The notes below the pieces were generated by a model. The model searched no databases. It saw only the letters and a program-made list of their open reading frames with translations, and was not told the DNA's origin. Of a stretch of DNA of 64,000 nt, positions 39,980 through 48,164 are shown in pieces. The stretch comes from Streptomyces collinus Tu 365. GTDB taxonomy: Bacteria; Actinomycetota; Actinomycetes; Streptomycetales; Streptomycetaceae. The stretch's first letter is position 1. Each line of letters opens with the position of its first letter. Location of the stretch: the NCBI RefSeq assembly GCF_000444875.1, contig NC_021985.1, positions 744,001-808,000 of the forward strand, read 5' to 3'. The translations under genes were made by a program, and so were the position numbers.

Positions 39980-41251
39980 ATGCCCCACCAGCCCACACCG
40001 TCCGCGCCCTGGCTGCGCGGACTGACCGAGCCACGCTGTTCCCGGCGCGGTCTGCTGCGCGCCGCGCTCGGCGCCGCCGCGCTGGCTCCGCTCGCGGCGT
40101 GCAGTGTCCCCGGCGCCCGCAAGCCCGTGCCGCACACCTCCGCCCAGATCGCCGCCGCCGTCGACGGCTTCTGGACCGGACGCGAGAAGCGGGGCCGTCT
40201 CAGCTTCGCCAACTACACCCAGTACATCGACACCGATCCGGGCGACCAGAGCCGGCACCCCACCATGGACGCCTTCACCCGCGAGACCGGCATCCGGATC
40301 TCCTACGACGAGGTGATCGACGACAGCGCCTCCTGGTTCGGCAAGATCCAGCCGGAGTTCGCCTCCGGGCAGGGCATCGGCTACGACCTGATGGTGGTGG
40401 GCGGCGACAGCTACCTGTCGAAGTACATCGAACTGGGCTACCTCGCCCCGCTCGACCACAGCAGACTGCCCCACTTCGCCGAGCGCGGCGGTGCCGCGTT
40501 CAAGAACACCTCCTTCGACCCCGGCAACGTCTACACCGTGCCCTGGCAGTCCGGCATGACCGGCATCGGCTACGATCCGGCCAAGGTCGGCCGGAAGATC
40601 ACCAGTTGGCAGGACCTGCTCGACCCGAAGCTGCACGGCAAGGTCGGCATGTGGAACGACGCGGTACAGATGGGCAACATCGCCCTGCTGGCCGTCGGTG
40701 TCGACCCGGAGACCTCCACCCACGCCGACTGGCGCAAGGCCGCCGCCTGGCTGCGCGGGCAGCGCGACGCCGGCCTGGTCCGCTCCTACAGCACCTCCAC
40801 CTACCAGTCCTCGCTCCAGCGCGGCGACCTCTACGCCTCGCTGGTGTACTCCGGCGACGTCTTCCAGGCCAACCAGAGCGGTTCGCACCTGGAGTTCGTC
40901 ATCCCCGACGAGGGCGGACTGCTGTGGACCGACAACCTCTGCATCCCCTCGACGGCCGCGCACCCCGTCGACGCCCTCACCTACATGGACTACGTCTACC
41001 GCCCCGAGGTCGCCGCGCGGATCAGCGAGACGGTGCAGTTCGTCTGTCCCGTCCCGGACGCCCAGCCGGTGATCGCACGGGACGCGGCCGCCGCCACCGG
41101 CAAGCGCCGGCACCTGCTCGGCTCCCTGAGCACCAGCCCCCTGGTCTTCCCGACCAAGGCCGACCAGTCCAAGCTGCGCCACCTGCGGGTGCTCGACGAA
41201 ACGGAGGAGAAGCAGTGGAACGCGCTGTTCGAACCGATCTACCAGTCCTGA
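39980..41251 (+). CDS. PotD-like solute-binding lipoprotein
   Basis: A 423-residue binding protein with a twin-arginine signal (SRRGLLRAALGAAALAPL) and lipobox LAAC (Cys37). The polyamine/opine-binding fold is shown by RLSFANYTQYIDTD, GIRISYDEVIDDS, GYDLMVVGGDSYLSKYIELGYLAPLDHS and TVPWQSGMTGIGYDP. It is longer than E. coli PotD, with an extra C-terminal segment. The downstream permease gene starts inside its last 37 nt. Its ligand is inferred to be a fructosyl amino acid (Amadori product) from the neighbouring FrlB and FrlD homologues. Confidence 0.92.
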   Translation: MPHQPTPSAPWLRGLTEPRCSRRGLLRAALGAAALAPLAACSVPGARKPVPHTSAQIAAAVDGFWTGREKRGRLSFANYTQYIDTDPGDQSRHPTMDAFTRETGIRISYDEVIDDSASWFGKIQPEFASGQGIGYDLMVVGGDSYLSKYIELGYLAPLDHSRLPHFAERGGAAFKNTSFDPGNVYTVPWQSGMTGIGYDPAKVGRKITSWQDLLDPKLHGKVGMWNDAVQMGNIALLAVGVDPETSTHADWRKAAAWLRGQRDAGLVRSYSTSTYQSSLQRGDLYASLVYSGDVFQANQSGSHLEFVIPDEGGLLWTDNLCIPSTAAHPVDALTYMDYVYRPEVAARISETVQFVCPVPDAQPVIARDAAAATGKRRHLLGSLSTSPLVFPTKADQSKLRHLRVLDETEEKQWNALFEPIYQS

Positions 41252-42123
41252 CCCGCCGCAGGCGGCGCCCGGGCCCGGTCCTGGCCCCCTATCTGCTGGT
41301 GCTGCCGGGCTGGCTGTGGCTGGCCGCCTTCTTCGTGACCCCCGTGATCGTCATGGTCTCGCTGTCCCTGCAGACCGGTGACTTCATCGACGGCTTCCGC
41401 CAGACCTTCCACTTCCGCACCTACGCCGACGTGGTGGAGACCTACCACGTGCAACTGGTCCGGTCGCTGGTCTACGGCGCCGCCGCGACCACCGCCTGCG
41501 CCCTGGTGGGCTACCCCGTGGCCTACTGGATCGCCTTCCGGGCCGGCCGGCACAAGTCGGTGTTCCTCTTCCTGCTCCTGCTGCCGTTCTTCGTCTCGTT
41601 CGTCATCCGCACCCAGTCCTGGAACGTGGTGCTCGCCGACAACGGCGTGGTGCTCGGCCCGCTGAAGCATCTCGGGGTGCTGCCCGCCGACTTCCACGTG
41701 CTGGCCACCCCGTACGCGGTGATCGGCGGACTGACCTACAACTTCCTGCCGTTCATGGTGCTGCCCGTGTACGTGGCGCTGGAGCGGGTGGACGCCAAGG
41801 TCATCGAGGCCGCCACCGACCTGTACGCCTCCCGGGCGGGCACCTTCTGGCGCGTGGTGCTGCCGCTGTCCCTGCCCGGGGTCTTCGCGGGCGTGCTGCT
41901 GACCTTCGTGCCCGCCTCCGCCGACTACGTCAACGCCGGCATCCTCGGCGGCCCCTCGACCACCATGGTCGGCAACATCATCCAGACCGAGTACTTCACC
42001 AACCTGAACTACCCGGCCGCCGCCGCCCTGTCCTTCGTGCTCATGGGCGCCCTGCTGCTCGCCGTGTTCACCTACGCCCGCGCCCTGGGCACCGACGACG
42101 TGCTGGAGGCGGCCGCGCGATGA
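41215..42123 (+). CDS. PotB-like ABC permease
   Basis: A 302-residue membrane permease with about six helices and EAA loop VIEAATDLYASRAGTFWRVVLPLSLPG near residue 195. The GTG start inside the binding-protein gene is chosen because GGAGGAG is 6 nt upstream, giving a 37-nt overlap and tight translational coupling; the first membrane helix begins about 25 residues later. Its stop overlaps the next ATG. Confidence 0.9.
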   Translation: MERAVRTDLPVLTRRRRRPGPVLAPYLLVLPGWLWLAAFFVTPVIVMVSLSLQTGDFIDGFRQTFHFRTYADVVETYHVQLVRSLVYGAAATTACALVGYPVAYWIAFRAGRHKSVFLFLLLLPFFVSFVIRTQSWNVVLADNGVVLGPLKHLGVLPADFHVLATPYAVIGGLTYNFLPFMVLPVYVALERVDAKVIEAATDLYASRAGTFWRVVLPLSLPGVFAGVLLTFVPASADYVNAGILGGPSTTMVGNIIQTEYFTNLNYPAAAALSFVLMGALLLAVFTYARALGTDDVLEAAAR

Positions 42124-42965
42124 CCACCCACACCGTCGCCCCCGCGCAGGACACCCCGACAACCGGGCCGGCACGTGGCGTTCGCCGTACGCGCCGCCGC
42201 CCGACCCTGACGGTCTACACCTGGCTGGTGCTGGCCTGGTTGCTGCTGCCGATCGCCGTCATGATCCTGTTCGGCTTCAACGACACCCACAGCAAGGTGA
42301 ACTTCACCTGGCAGGGCTTCACCCTCACCTGGTACCGGCACCTGTTCGCCATCCCCAACCTGACCTCGGCGCTGGTCAACAGCCTCACCGTCGCCCTGGT
42401 CGTCACCGTGGTCGCCACGCTCCTGGGCACCCCGATCGGCCTGGCGTTGGGCCGGCACCGCTTCCGCGGCCGCGGCTCCGTGGACCTGCTGCTGTTCGCC
42501 GCCATCGCCGCCCCCGAGATCGCCCTGGGCGCCGCCCTGCTGTCGCTGTTCATCGTCCTCGGCGTGCCCCGCGGCTACTGGACCGTCGTCATCGCCCACG
42601 TGGCGTTCTGCATCCCCTACGTCGCCATCACCGTGCGGGCCCGCATGGCGGGACACGACCCGACGCTGGAGGAGGCGGCCCGGGACCTCGGAGCGGGGCC
42701 CTGGACGGCCTTCCGGCTGGTGACCCTGCCGATGCTGCTCCCGGGTGTGGCGTCGGGCGCGCTGCTCTGCTTCGCCCTGTCCATCGACGACTACGTCATC
42801 ACCAGCTTCAACGCCGGCCGGACGGTCACCTTCCCGCTGTGGGTGTACAGCGCCAGCCGTACCGGCGTGCCCCCGCAGGTCAATGTCATGGGAACGCTGA
42901 TCTTCGTCGGCGGCCTGGTCATCGCCGGTGCGAACGTCCTGTTCTCCCGGCGCCGCGCGGCCTGA
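42120..42965 (+). CDS. PotC-like ABC permease
   Basis: A 281-residue membrane permease of the PotC class with the EAA loop LEEAARDLGAGPWTAFRLVTLPML near residue 182 and FALSIDDYVITSFNAG near 220, a typical PotC block. It starts in an ATGA overlap with the preceding permease and completes the importer. Confidence 0.94.
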   Translation: MTTHTVAPAQDTPTTGPARGVRRTRRRPTLTVYTWLVLAWLLLPIAVMILFGFNDTHSKVNFTWQGFTLTWYRHLFAIPNLTSALVNSLTVALVVTVVATLLGTPIGLALGRHRFRGRGSVDLLLFAAIAAPEIALGAALLSLFIVLGVPRGYWTVVIAHVAFCIPYVAITVRARMAGHDPTLEEAARDLGAGPWTAFRLVTLPMLLPGVASGALLCFALSIDDYVITSFNAGRTVTFPLWVYSASRTGVPPQVNVMGTLIFVGGLVIAGANVLFSRRRAA

Positions 42966-43033
42966 ACGCCCGCGCTCGCACACACCGGCCCGGTCACGGC
43001 CGGTGCGGAACAACCCTCGAAGGAAACCTCACC

Positions 43034-44035
43034 GTGCTCAAGTTCAACGAAGCCGAGTTCGTCGCTCAGACGGAGAGCCTCGTCGCCCTGCGCCCCCGGA
43101 TCGAGGAGGTCGTCGACCGCCTCCACGGCGAGGGCTACGACAACGTCCTGCTCGTCGGCGCGGGCGGCACCTACGCCCAGATGTGGCCTTACGAGCACCT
43201 GGCGCGGCGCGCCTCGACACTGCCCGTGCGGGCCGCCGTCGCCGCCGAGCTGGTCGTCTCCGGTGACGCCCGTCTCGGCGAGCGCACCGTCGCGGTGTTC
43301 ACCTCCGTCTCCGGCACCACCGAGGACAGCCTCAGGGCCATCGAGTACTGCAAGGGCAGGGGCGCGCACACCATCGGCTTCACCGGCTACCCGGACTCCC
43401 CGGTCGCCCGAAGCGTCGACACCGCGCTGGTGTCCGAGCCCAAGGCATGGCCGTTCGACGTGCAGATGCTGCTGTTCACGCTCCGACTGCTCTGCCTGCG
43501 CGGTGAGTTCGAGGGGTACGAGCGTCTCGCCGACGAACTCGCCGCCCTGCCGCGGATCCTGGTGGACGTCGCCCGTCGGGCGGAGCCGGTGGCGTCCGAC
43601 TTCGCCGAGGCCCACAAGGAGACCGACTACCACTTCCTCATCGGCGGCGGCAACCTGTGGGGATTCACCTACCTGTACTCCATGTGCATCCTGGAGGAGA
43701 TGCAGTGGCTGCGCACCACCCGGGTGCACAGCGCCGAGTTCTTCCACGGCTCGCTGGAGCTGCTGGAGGAGGACACCAGCGTGCTCCTCTTCCAGGGCGA
43801 GGACGAGACGCGGGCGCTGACCGACCGGGCCGAGGCGTTCGCGCGGCGCGTCTCCAAGGACGTCACCGTCTTCGACACCCGCGACTACCCGCTGGACGGC
43901 ATCAGCCCCGAGTTCCGCGGGCTGCTGTCCCCGCTGGTCATGGACACCGTGATGGACCGGGTCAGCAAGCACCTGGAGCGGGTGCGCGACCACTCGCTGG
44001 ACCTGCGCCGCTACTACCGCGTCATGGACTACTGA
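43034..44035 (+). CDS. frlB: SIS-domain fructosamine-6-phosphate deglycase (FrlB-like)
   Basis: A 333-residue cytoplasmic enzyme expected to split a 6-phosphofructosyl amine into glucose 6-phosphate and the free amine. The first SIS domain has NVLLVGAGGTYAQMWPYEHLARR near residue 40 and FTSVSGTTEDSLRAIEYCKGRG near 90. The second contains VHSAEFFHGSLELLEEDTSVLLF near 225, matching FrlB's SGEFRHGPLEIVE block, and the C-terminus RRYYRVMDY resembles FrlB's RRYYGGLVEY. The GTG start has AAGGAAA upstream and follows the permease by 68 bp. Glucosamine-6-phosphate synthase-type isomerase function is unlikely because the amidotransferase domain is absent. Confidence 0.87.
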   Translation: MLKFNEAEFVAQTESLVALRPRIEEVVDRLHGEGYDNVLLVGAGGTYAQMWPYEHLARRASTLPVRAAVAAELVVSGDARLGERTVAVFTSVSGTTEDSLRAIEYCKGRGAHTIGFTGYPDSPVARSVDTALVSEPKAWPFDVQMLLFTLRLLCLRGEFEGYERLADELAALPRILVDVARRAEPVASDFAEAHKETDYHFLIGGGNLWGFTYLYSMCILEEMQWLRTTRVHSAEFFHGSLELLEEDTSVLLFQGEDETRALTDRAEAFARRVSKDVTVFDTRDYPLDGISPEFRGLLSPLVMDTVMDRVSKHLERVRDHSLDLRRYYRVMDY

Positions 44036-44069
44036 CCGCGGCCCGTCCCACCCCACGTCCATCCGCCTC

Positions 44070-44134
44070 GCGTGCCGGTGCCCGGGCACCGGCACGCCCC
44101 GAGCGGGCGCCGCGCACACCCGCGCGGCGCCCGC
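44070..44134. other. Two back-to-back hairpins inside the fructosamine operon
   Basis: A 28-bp loopless perfect palindrome (44070-44097) is followed by a 13-bp stem with 6-base loop (44103-44115 with 44122-44134). Both lie in the 115-bp gap between the deglycase and kinase genes. They may attenuate transcription into the kinase gene or protect the upstream mRNA. Confidence 0.7.
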
Positions 44135-44150
44135 GCCCCAGGAGACACTG

Positions 44151-45035
44151 ATGAACATCCTCGGTTTCGGCGACAACGTCGTGGACCGTTTCGTGGACCG
44201 CGGCATCGACTACCCGGGCGGCAACTGCGTCAACGTCGCCGTGTACGCGCGCCGGCTCGGGGCCGACACCGCCTACCTGGGGGTGTTCGGCGACGACGAC
44301 CTCGGCGCCTTCCTCCGTACGGCCGTGGCGGCCGAGGGCGTCGCCGTGGAGCGCAGCGTGGTGCGGCACGGCGAGTCCGGCGTCTCCACCCTGCACGTCC
44401 GGGGCGGCGACCGGGTGTTCCTCGACTACAACGGCGGCGGGGTCACCGTACGCGAACCCCTGGTCCTGGACGGCGACCTGCTCGCCTACGCGGCGTCGTT
44501 CTCGCTCGTGCACTCCAGCGTCTACTCGCGCACCGAGAGCGAACTGCCCAAGCTCGCCGCGGCGGGCCCGCTGGTCAGCTTCGACCTCTCCGACGACGAG
44601 GAGTTCCGCACTCCCGCCTACCTGGACCGTGTCTGCCCCCACCTCGACCTGGCCCTGCTGTCCTGCTCGGACCTGGACGAGGCGGCCACCCGGAGGCTGC
44701 TGGAAGCGGTGGCGGCACGCGGGGCGGGCATGGTGCTGGCGACCCGCGGTCTGGCCGGGGCCGCCGTGTACGACGGCCGGACGCTGGTCACGGCGCCGGC
44801 CCACACGGCGGACGCCGGCTCCATGGCCGACACCATGGGCTGCGGTGACGCGTTCCTCGCCGGTTTCACCGTGTCGCTGCTCCAGGACGGCTGGTCCCGG
44901 GGCAACCCGCCGGCGGCGGCCGCGCTGGAGCGCGCCCTGCGGCACGGCGCCCGGTCGGCGCACGACCAGTGCTTCGTGGAGGCGGCTTTCGGCCGCGGCC
45001 GGCCCACCACCACCGCCGGTCCCACCGCCGCCTGA
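44151..45035 (+). CDS. frlD: PfkB-family fructosamine 6-kinase (FrlD-like)
   Basis: A 294-residue sugar kinase predicted to phosphorylate the fructosyl moiety of an imported Amadori compound at O6. FrlD-like features are GFGDNVVDRF near residue 5, YPGGNCVNVAVYARRLGADTAYLGVFGDDD near 22, GDRVFLDYNGG near 85 and the anion-hole/catalytic block DTMGCGDAFLAGF near 224 (GCGD instead of the usual GAGD; the catalytic Asp is kept). GGAG lies just upstream of the ATG. It is separated from the deglycase by two hairpins. It would act before the deglycase in the pathway. Confidence 0.87.
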   Translation: MNILGFGDNVVDRFVDRGIDYPGGNCVNVAVYARRLGADTAYLGVFGDDDLGAFLRTAVAAEGVAVERSVVRHGESGVSTLHVRGGDRVFLDYNGGGVTVREPLVLDGDLLAYAASFSLVHSSVYSRTESELPKLAAAGPLVSFDLSDDEEFRTPAYLDRVCPHLDLALLSCSDLDEAATRRLLEAVAARGAGMVLATRGLAGAAVYDGRTLVTAPAHTADAGSMADTMGCGDAFLAGFTVSLLQDGWSRGNPPAAAALERALRHGARSAHDQCFVEAAFGRGRPTTTAGPTAA

Positions 45036-45098
45036 CCCACCGCCGCGGTGGGACCCCGCCGTGCGCCGATCGGCCGACCGGGGGCGCACGCCGCGGAG

Positions 45099-45110
45099 TG
45101 ACAGTTGTCA
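45099..45110. promoter_or_regulatory. Inverted repeat TGACAGTTGTCA
   Basis: TGACA and TGTCA arms separated by GT, 61 bp upstream of the LiaF-like gene; a possible operator for it. Confidence 0.35.
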
Positions 45111-45158
45111 TGCGGGACACCGGACGGTGGACACTGCGGACCCGACTGCTGCCGCCCC

Positions 45159-45171
45159 TAACGTAGTTCGC
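45159..45171 (+). promoter_or_regulatory. -10 element placed for a leaderless transcript
   Basis: TAACGT (45159-45164) lies 7 nt before the ATG of the next gene, so transcription would begin at or next to the start codon. No Shine-Dalgarno is present. The -35 region (about 45136) is poor. Confidence 0.4.
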
Positions 45172-45525
45172 ATGACGAAGAGCGACGGGGACACCCCGCG
45201 GAAGACCGATGTCAAGGTGAGCCTGATGGGCGGTCACCGCCTGGACGGAGCCACGCTCCACGAGCGCACCGTCACCGCGTCCCTCATCGGCGGTGCCGAT
45301 GTCGACCTGACCGACGTCGACATCCCCGACGGCGCGGAGCTGCGCATCACCAAGCTGAGTCTGATCGGCGGTGTCAAGCTGCGGGTCCGGCCCGACGTCC
45401 GGGTGGAGGTCCACGGGCTGCGCCTGGGCGGGGTGACCGACGACGGCCCGAGCGAGCCGGGCGGTCCGACGGTCCGGATCGACGCCTGGGGCCTGCTCGG
45501 CGGTGTCACCGTCCACCGCGCGTAG
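45172..45525 (+). CDS. LiaF C-terminal-like (DUF1707-associated) small protein
   Basis: A 117-residue soluble protein made of repeated beta-turn units: KVSLMGGHRLDG, TASLIGGADVDLTDV, TKLSLIGGVKLRVRPDVRVEV and WGLLGGVTV. This repeating 'L-GG' pattern is that of the cell wall-active antibiotic response domain found at the C-terminus of LiaF and of DUF1707 proteins. Here it stands alone, with no membrane segment or DUF1707 domain. The ATG lacks a ribosome binding site and probably starts a leaderless mRNA. A role in envelope stress sensing is inferred from the family only. Confidence 0.75.
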   Translation: MTKSDGDTPRKTDVKVSLMGGHRLDGATLHERTVTASLIGGADVDLTDVDIPDGAELRITKLSLIGGVKLRVRPDVRVEVHGLRLGGVTDDGPSEPGGPTVRIDAWGLLGGVTVHRA

Positions 45526-45595
45526 GGCGGCGCGGCGCGGTCGGACACGGCGACGGACGGCGGCCCGGCGGGGGCCCTGCGGGGGCCCGCGACGG

Positions 45596-45632
45596 CCCGA
45601 GGGCCCTGCGCGCGAGGCGGAGGGCCCTCGGG
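45596..45632. terminator. Bidirectional stem-loop terminator
   Basis: CCCGAGGGCCCT (45596-45607) pairs with AGGGCCCTCGGG (45621-45632) across 13 bases, between the convergent LiaF-like and protease genes. Confidence 0.75.
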
Positions 45633-45646
45633 TGACCGCGGGGCGG

Positions 45647-46822
45647 TCAGTAGGTGTGCAGGGTCAGGCCGTAGCGGTTGAGGATCTCGTTGACGGGCTG
45701 GAACCAGGTCTCGCCGCCGCTGCTGCAGTTGCCCCAGCCGCCGGAGGTGACGCCCTGGGCCTGGTCGCCGGTGATGAAGGAGCCGCCGGAGTCGCCCGGT
45801 TCGGCGCAGGCGTTCGTCCTGGTCAGCTGGTGCACCGCACCCTGGCTGTAGTTGACGGTCTCGTTCAGCGCCAGGACCGTGCCGCAGTGCCAGTGCGAGG
45901 TCGATCCGGACCGGCAGACCGAGGAGCCGACGGGGGCCACGGCCGAGCCGCGCACGAGCTGGTCGGGCACCGTGCCCCAGCCGAGCACGACCGGGACCGT
46001 CCACCAGCCGCTGCCGACGCTCACCCAGGCGTAGTCGTTGTCCGGGAACGAGGAGCCCTGGAAGGTGCCGATGTAGGAGCCGTCCCAGCCGTTGACACCC
46101 GCTCCGGGCTGGGCGCAGTGCCCGGCGGTGACGAAGCCGCCGTACACCGAGAAGCCTATGGAGCAGCGGACGTTGCCCGTGTAGTAGGGGTCTCCGCCGA
46201 CCGTGCCGGCGGCCAGGGTGCGCGGGGCGGAACGGATGGTGCGGACGGTGACGGGGCCCGTCGCGCGGGCCCGGGACAGGAACCCCTGGACATCGTTGTC
46301 GGAGCGGGCGGAGCGGGCGATGTCGACGACGACCTTGTTGACCCTGGGGTCGACGTGCCAGCCGCTCACGCCGGCCGGGGCGGACATCCGGTCGATGCGG
46401 GCCTTGACGCCGTCCAGCAGCCGGGCGCTGTGCGCGACCGTACGGACGTCGGCGCCGGCCGTCTCGATCGCGCGACGGGCGGCCGGTGTGGCCCGCGGCG
46501 TGAGCGCCACCGTCAGGCGCCCGCGCGCGGGGTCGAACCAGGAGCCCGCGTAGGCGCCGCCGGCCGTGCGCCGCGCCACTGGGTCGAGCGCCGAGGCGGC
46601 CCGTTCGGCCCGGAGCCGGGTCTCGGCCTGTGCGCGGGTGAGGCCGAGGTCCCGCCGCATGGCGGTCAGGATCCCGTCGCCGGCGGGCGCGGCCGAGGCG
46701 GCAGGGGGCGCGGTCCGGCCGGTGGAGCCGGTGGCCGAGGCGGGGAAGGCGCCCGCGGCGCTCAGAGCGCCGACGATGAGGCACGCGGCCAGGAGTGGGT
46801 GCACAAGTCTTCCGCGGTGCAT
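45647..46822 (-). CDS. Secreted serine protease, streptogrisin/alpha-lytic type (S1E)
   Basis: A 391-residue preproprotein. Signal peptide about 1-31; propeptide of alpha-lytic type about 45-205 (LGLTRAQAETRLRAERAA and a second prodomain half); mature chymotrypsin-like protease from about Thr207. The catalytic triad is His235 (VTAGHC), Asp263 (DNDYAWV) and Ser345 (EPGDSGGS). Cysteines at 220/236, 303/313 and 339/368 fit the three streptogrisin disulfides. The ATG has AAGGGC upstream. A CebR-like palindrome lies about 50 bp upstream, so expression may respond to carbon source. Confidence 0.93.
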   Translation of the reverse strand: MHRGRLVHPLLAACLIVGALSAAGAFPASATGSTGRTAPPAASAAPAGDGILTAMRRDLGLTRAQAETRLRAERAASALDPVARRTAGGAYAGSWFDPARGRLTVALTPRATPAARRAIETAGADVRTVAHSARLLDGVKARIDRMSAPAGVSGWHVDPRVNKVVVDIARSARSDNDVQGFLSRARATGPVTVRTIRSAPRTLAAGTVGGDPYYTGNVRCSIGFSVYGGFVTAGHCAQPGAGVNGWDGSYIGTFQGSSFPDNDYAWVSVGSGWWTVPVVLGWGTVPDQLVRGSAVAPVGSSVCRSGSTSHWHCGTVLALNETVNYSQGAVHQLTRTNACAEPGDSGGSFITGDQAQGVTSGGWGNCSSGGETWFQPVNEILNRYGLTLHTY

Positions 46823-47152
46823 GGGAGTTGCCCTTCGTCGTTCCAGTGGTGGGGTGGAACAGCCGATTTCTGAGAGCGCTCTCATGTGGCGAGGCAGAGC
46901 CTAGCCATCCCTGAGCGTCAGGTCCATGCCAATGCAGGAGTTCCGTGTCCGGCTCTGCCGGACGGGTGACGGCCCATCGGGTGAAGCCGGACCGGGGAAC
47001 GGCGGGCCGGGGCGGGCCCGGACCGGGCCCGCGCCCCTGGTAGGGGCCGGTCCGTCCGCCCGGCCGCACCGCGGGGAACATCTGTCAAGGCGGGCGGGCC
47101 GAAGGTACGGGCGCGCCGGGCGGAGCGCGCCGGGCGACGGTACACGGGAGGT
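46823..47152. other. Divergent intergenic region, 330 bp
   Basis: Between the leftward protease and the rightward SGNH hydrolase. It contains the palindrome at 46871 and several GC-rich inverted repeats; no gene is seen. Confidence 0.5.
46871..46884. promoter_or_regulatory. LacI/CebR-like operator TGAGAGCGCTCTCA
   Basis: Perfect 14-bp palindrome, 12 of 14 bases matching the CebR box TGGGAGCGCTCCCA, 48 bp upstream of the protease start. Confidence 0.65.
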
Positions 47153-47965
47153 ATGCGACACTCCCGGACCGCGTCCTACGCGGCCTCCCTGCTCCTCGCC
47201 GCCGCCGGCGCGCTCGCGGGCCCGGCGACCGCGGAACCGGCGCCCCGCACGACGGCCACCGGCTATGTGGCCCTGGGTGACTCCTACTCGGCCGGCGTCG
47301 GAGCGGGCGACTACCTCGGCTCCGACGCCGGCTGTCTGCGCAGCGGCCGGGCGTTCCCCGCCCTGTGGACCGCGGCGCACCGGCCGTCCTCCTTCGCCTT
47401 CACCGCGTGCAACGGTGCCCGGACCAAGGACGTGCTGGCCGGGCAGCTCGGTCCGCTCGGTCCCCGTACCGGTCTGGTCAGCATCACGGTGGGCGGCAGT
47501 GACGCGGGTTTCGGCCGGGTCATGGCGACCTGCGTGATCCCGGGCCGCACCGCCTGCCTGTCCGCGATCACGGGCGCGCTGTCGTACGTGGACGGGACGC
47601 TCGCGGGCGACCTCGACCGGCTCTACGCGGCCATCCGGGTCAAGGCGCCCGCCGCCCGTGTGGTGGTGCTCGGCTACCCGCACTTCTACCGGCTGCGCGG
47701 CACCTGTGCGGGCGGCCTCCAGGACGTCGAGCGGTCGGCGCTCAACGCCGCGGTGGACCACCTCGACAACGTGATCGCGAGGCACGCCCTCGACCACGGC
47801 TTCGTCTACGCCGATCCGCGGACCACCTTCGCCGGGCACGAGATCTGCTCCGCCGGCCCGTGGCTGCGCAGCGTGACCTGGACGGATCTCACCGAGTCGT
47901 ACCACCCCACAGCACCCGGCCAGGCGCTCGGCTACCTGCCGCTGTTCGCCGGCGCGGCGTTGTGA
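47153..47965 (+). CDS. Secreted SGNH/GDSL hydrolase
   Basis: A 270-residue exported esterase or lipase. The signal peptide covers about 1-27 (ASLLLAAAGALAGPATA). The active-site serine is Ser44 in VALGDSYSAG, with block III SITVGGSDAGF near 104 and the C-terminal SYHPTAPGQ holding the catalytic His251. Cysteine pairs match the three disulfides of the Streptomyces SGNH lipases. GGGAGG lies only 1 nt before the ATG, which is a poor distance, but no better start exists. Substrate probably acyl esters or phospholipids. Confidence 0.9.
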   Translation: MRHSRTASYAASLLLAAAGALAGPATAEPAPRTTATGYVALGDSYSAGVGAGDYLGSDAGCLRSGRAFPALWTAAHRPSSFAFTACNGARTKDVLAGQLGPLGPRTGLVSITVGGSDAGFGRVMATCVIPGRTACLSAITGALSYVDGTLAGDLDRLYAAIRVKAPAARVVVLGYPHFYRLRGTCAGGLQDVERSALNAAVDHLDNVIARHALDHGFVYADPRTTFAGHEICSAGPWLRSVTWTDLTESYHPTAPGQALGYLPLFAGAAL

Positions 47966-48164
47966 GGGACGCCCGTCGGCCCCGGCGGCGGCCGCCGGCC
48001 CATCGGTGCGTTCCGCACGGCTGGAGGAGCGACCGCGCGCACCACCTGGGGGCGCGGTGGCCAGGGCAGGAGCCGGGCCGCGGCCTCCGGGACGGCCCGG
48101 CGGTTGACCAGGAGCCGTCGTCCGACGCTGCCGGACAGGTGCGGCTGTCTCACGGCTTCCCCGG

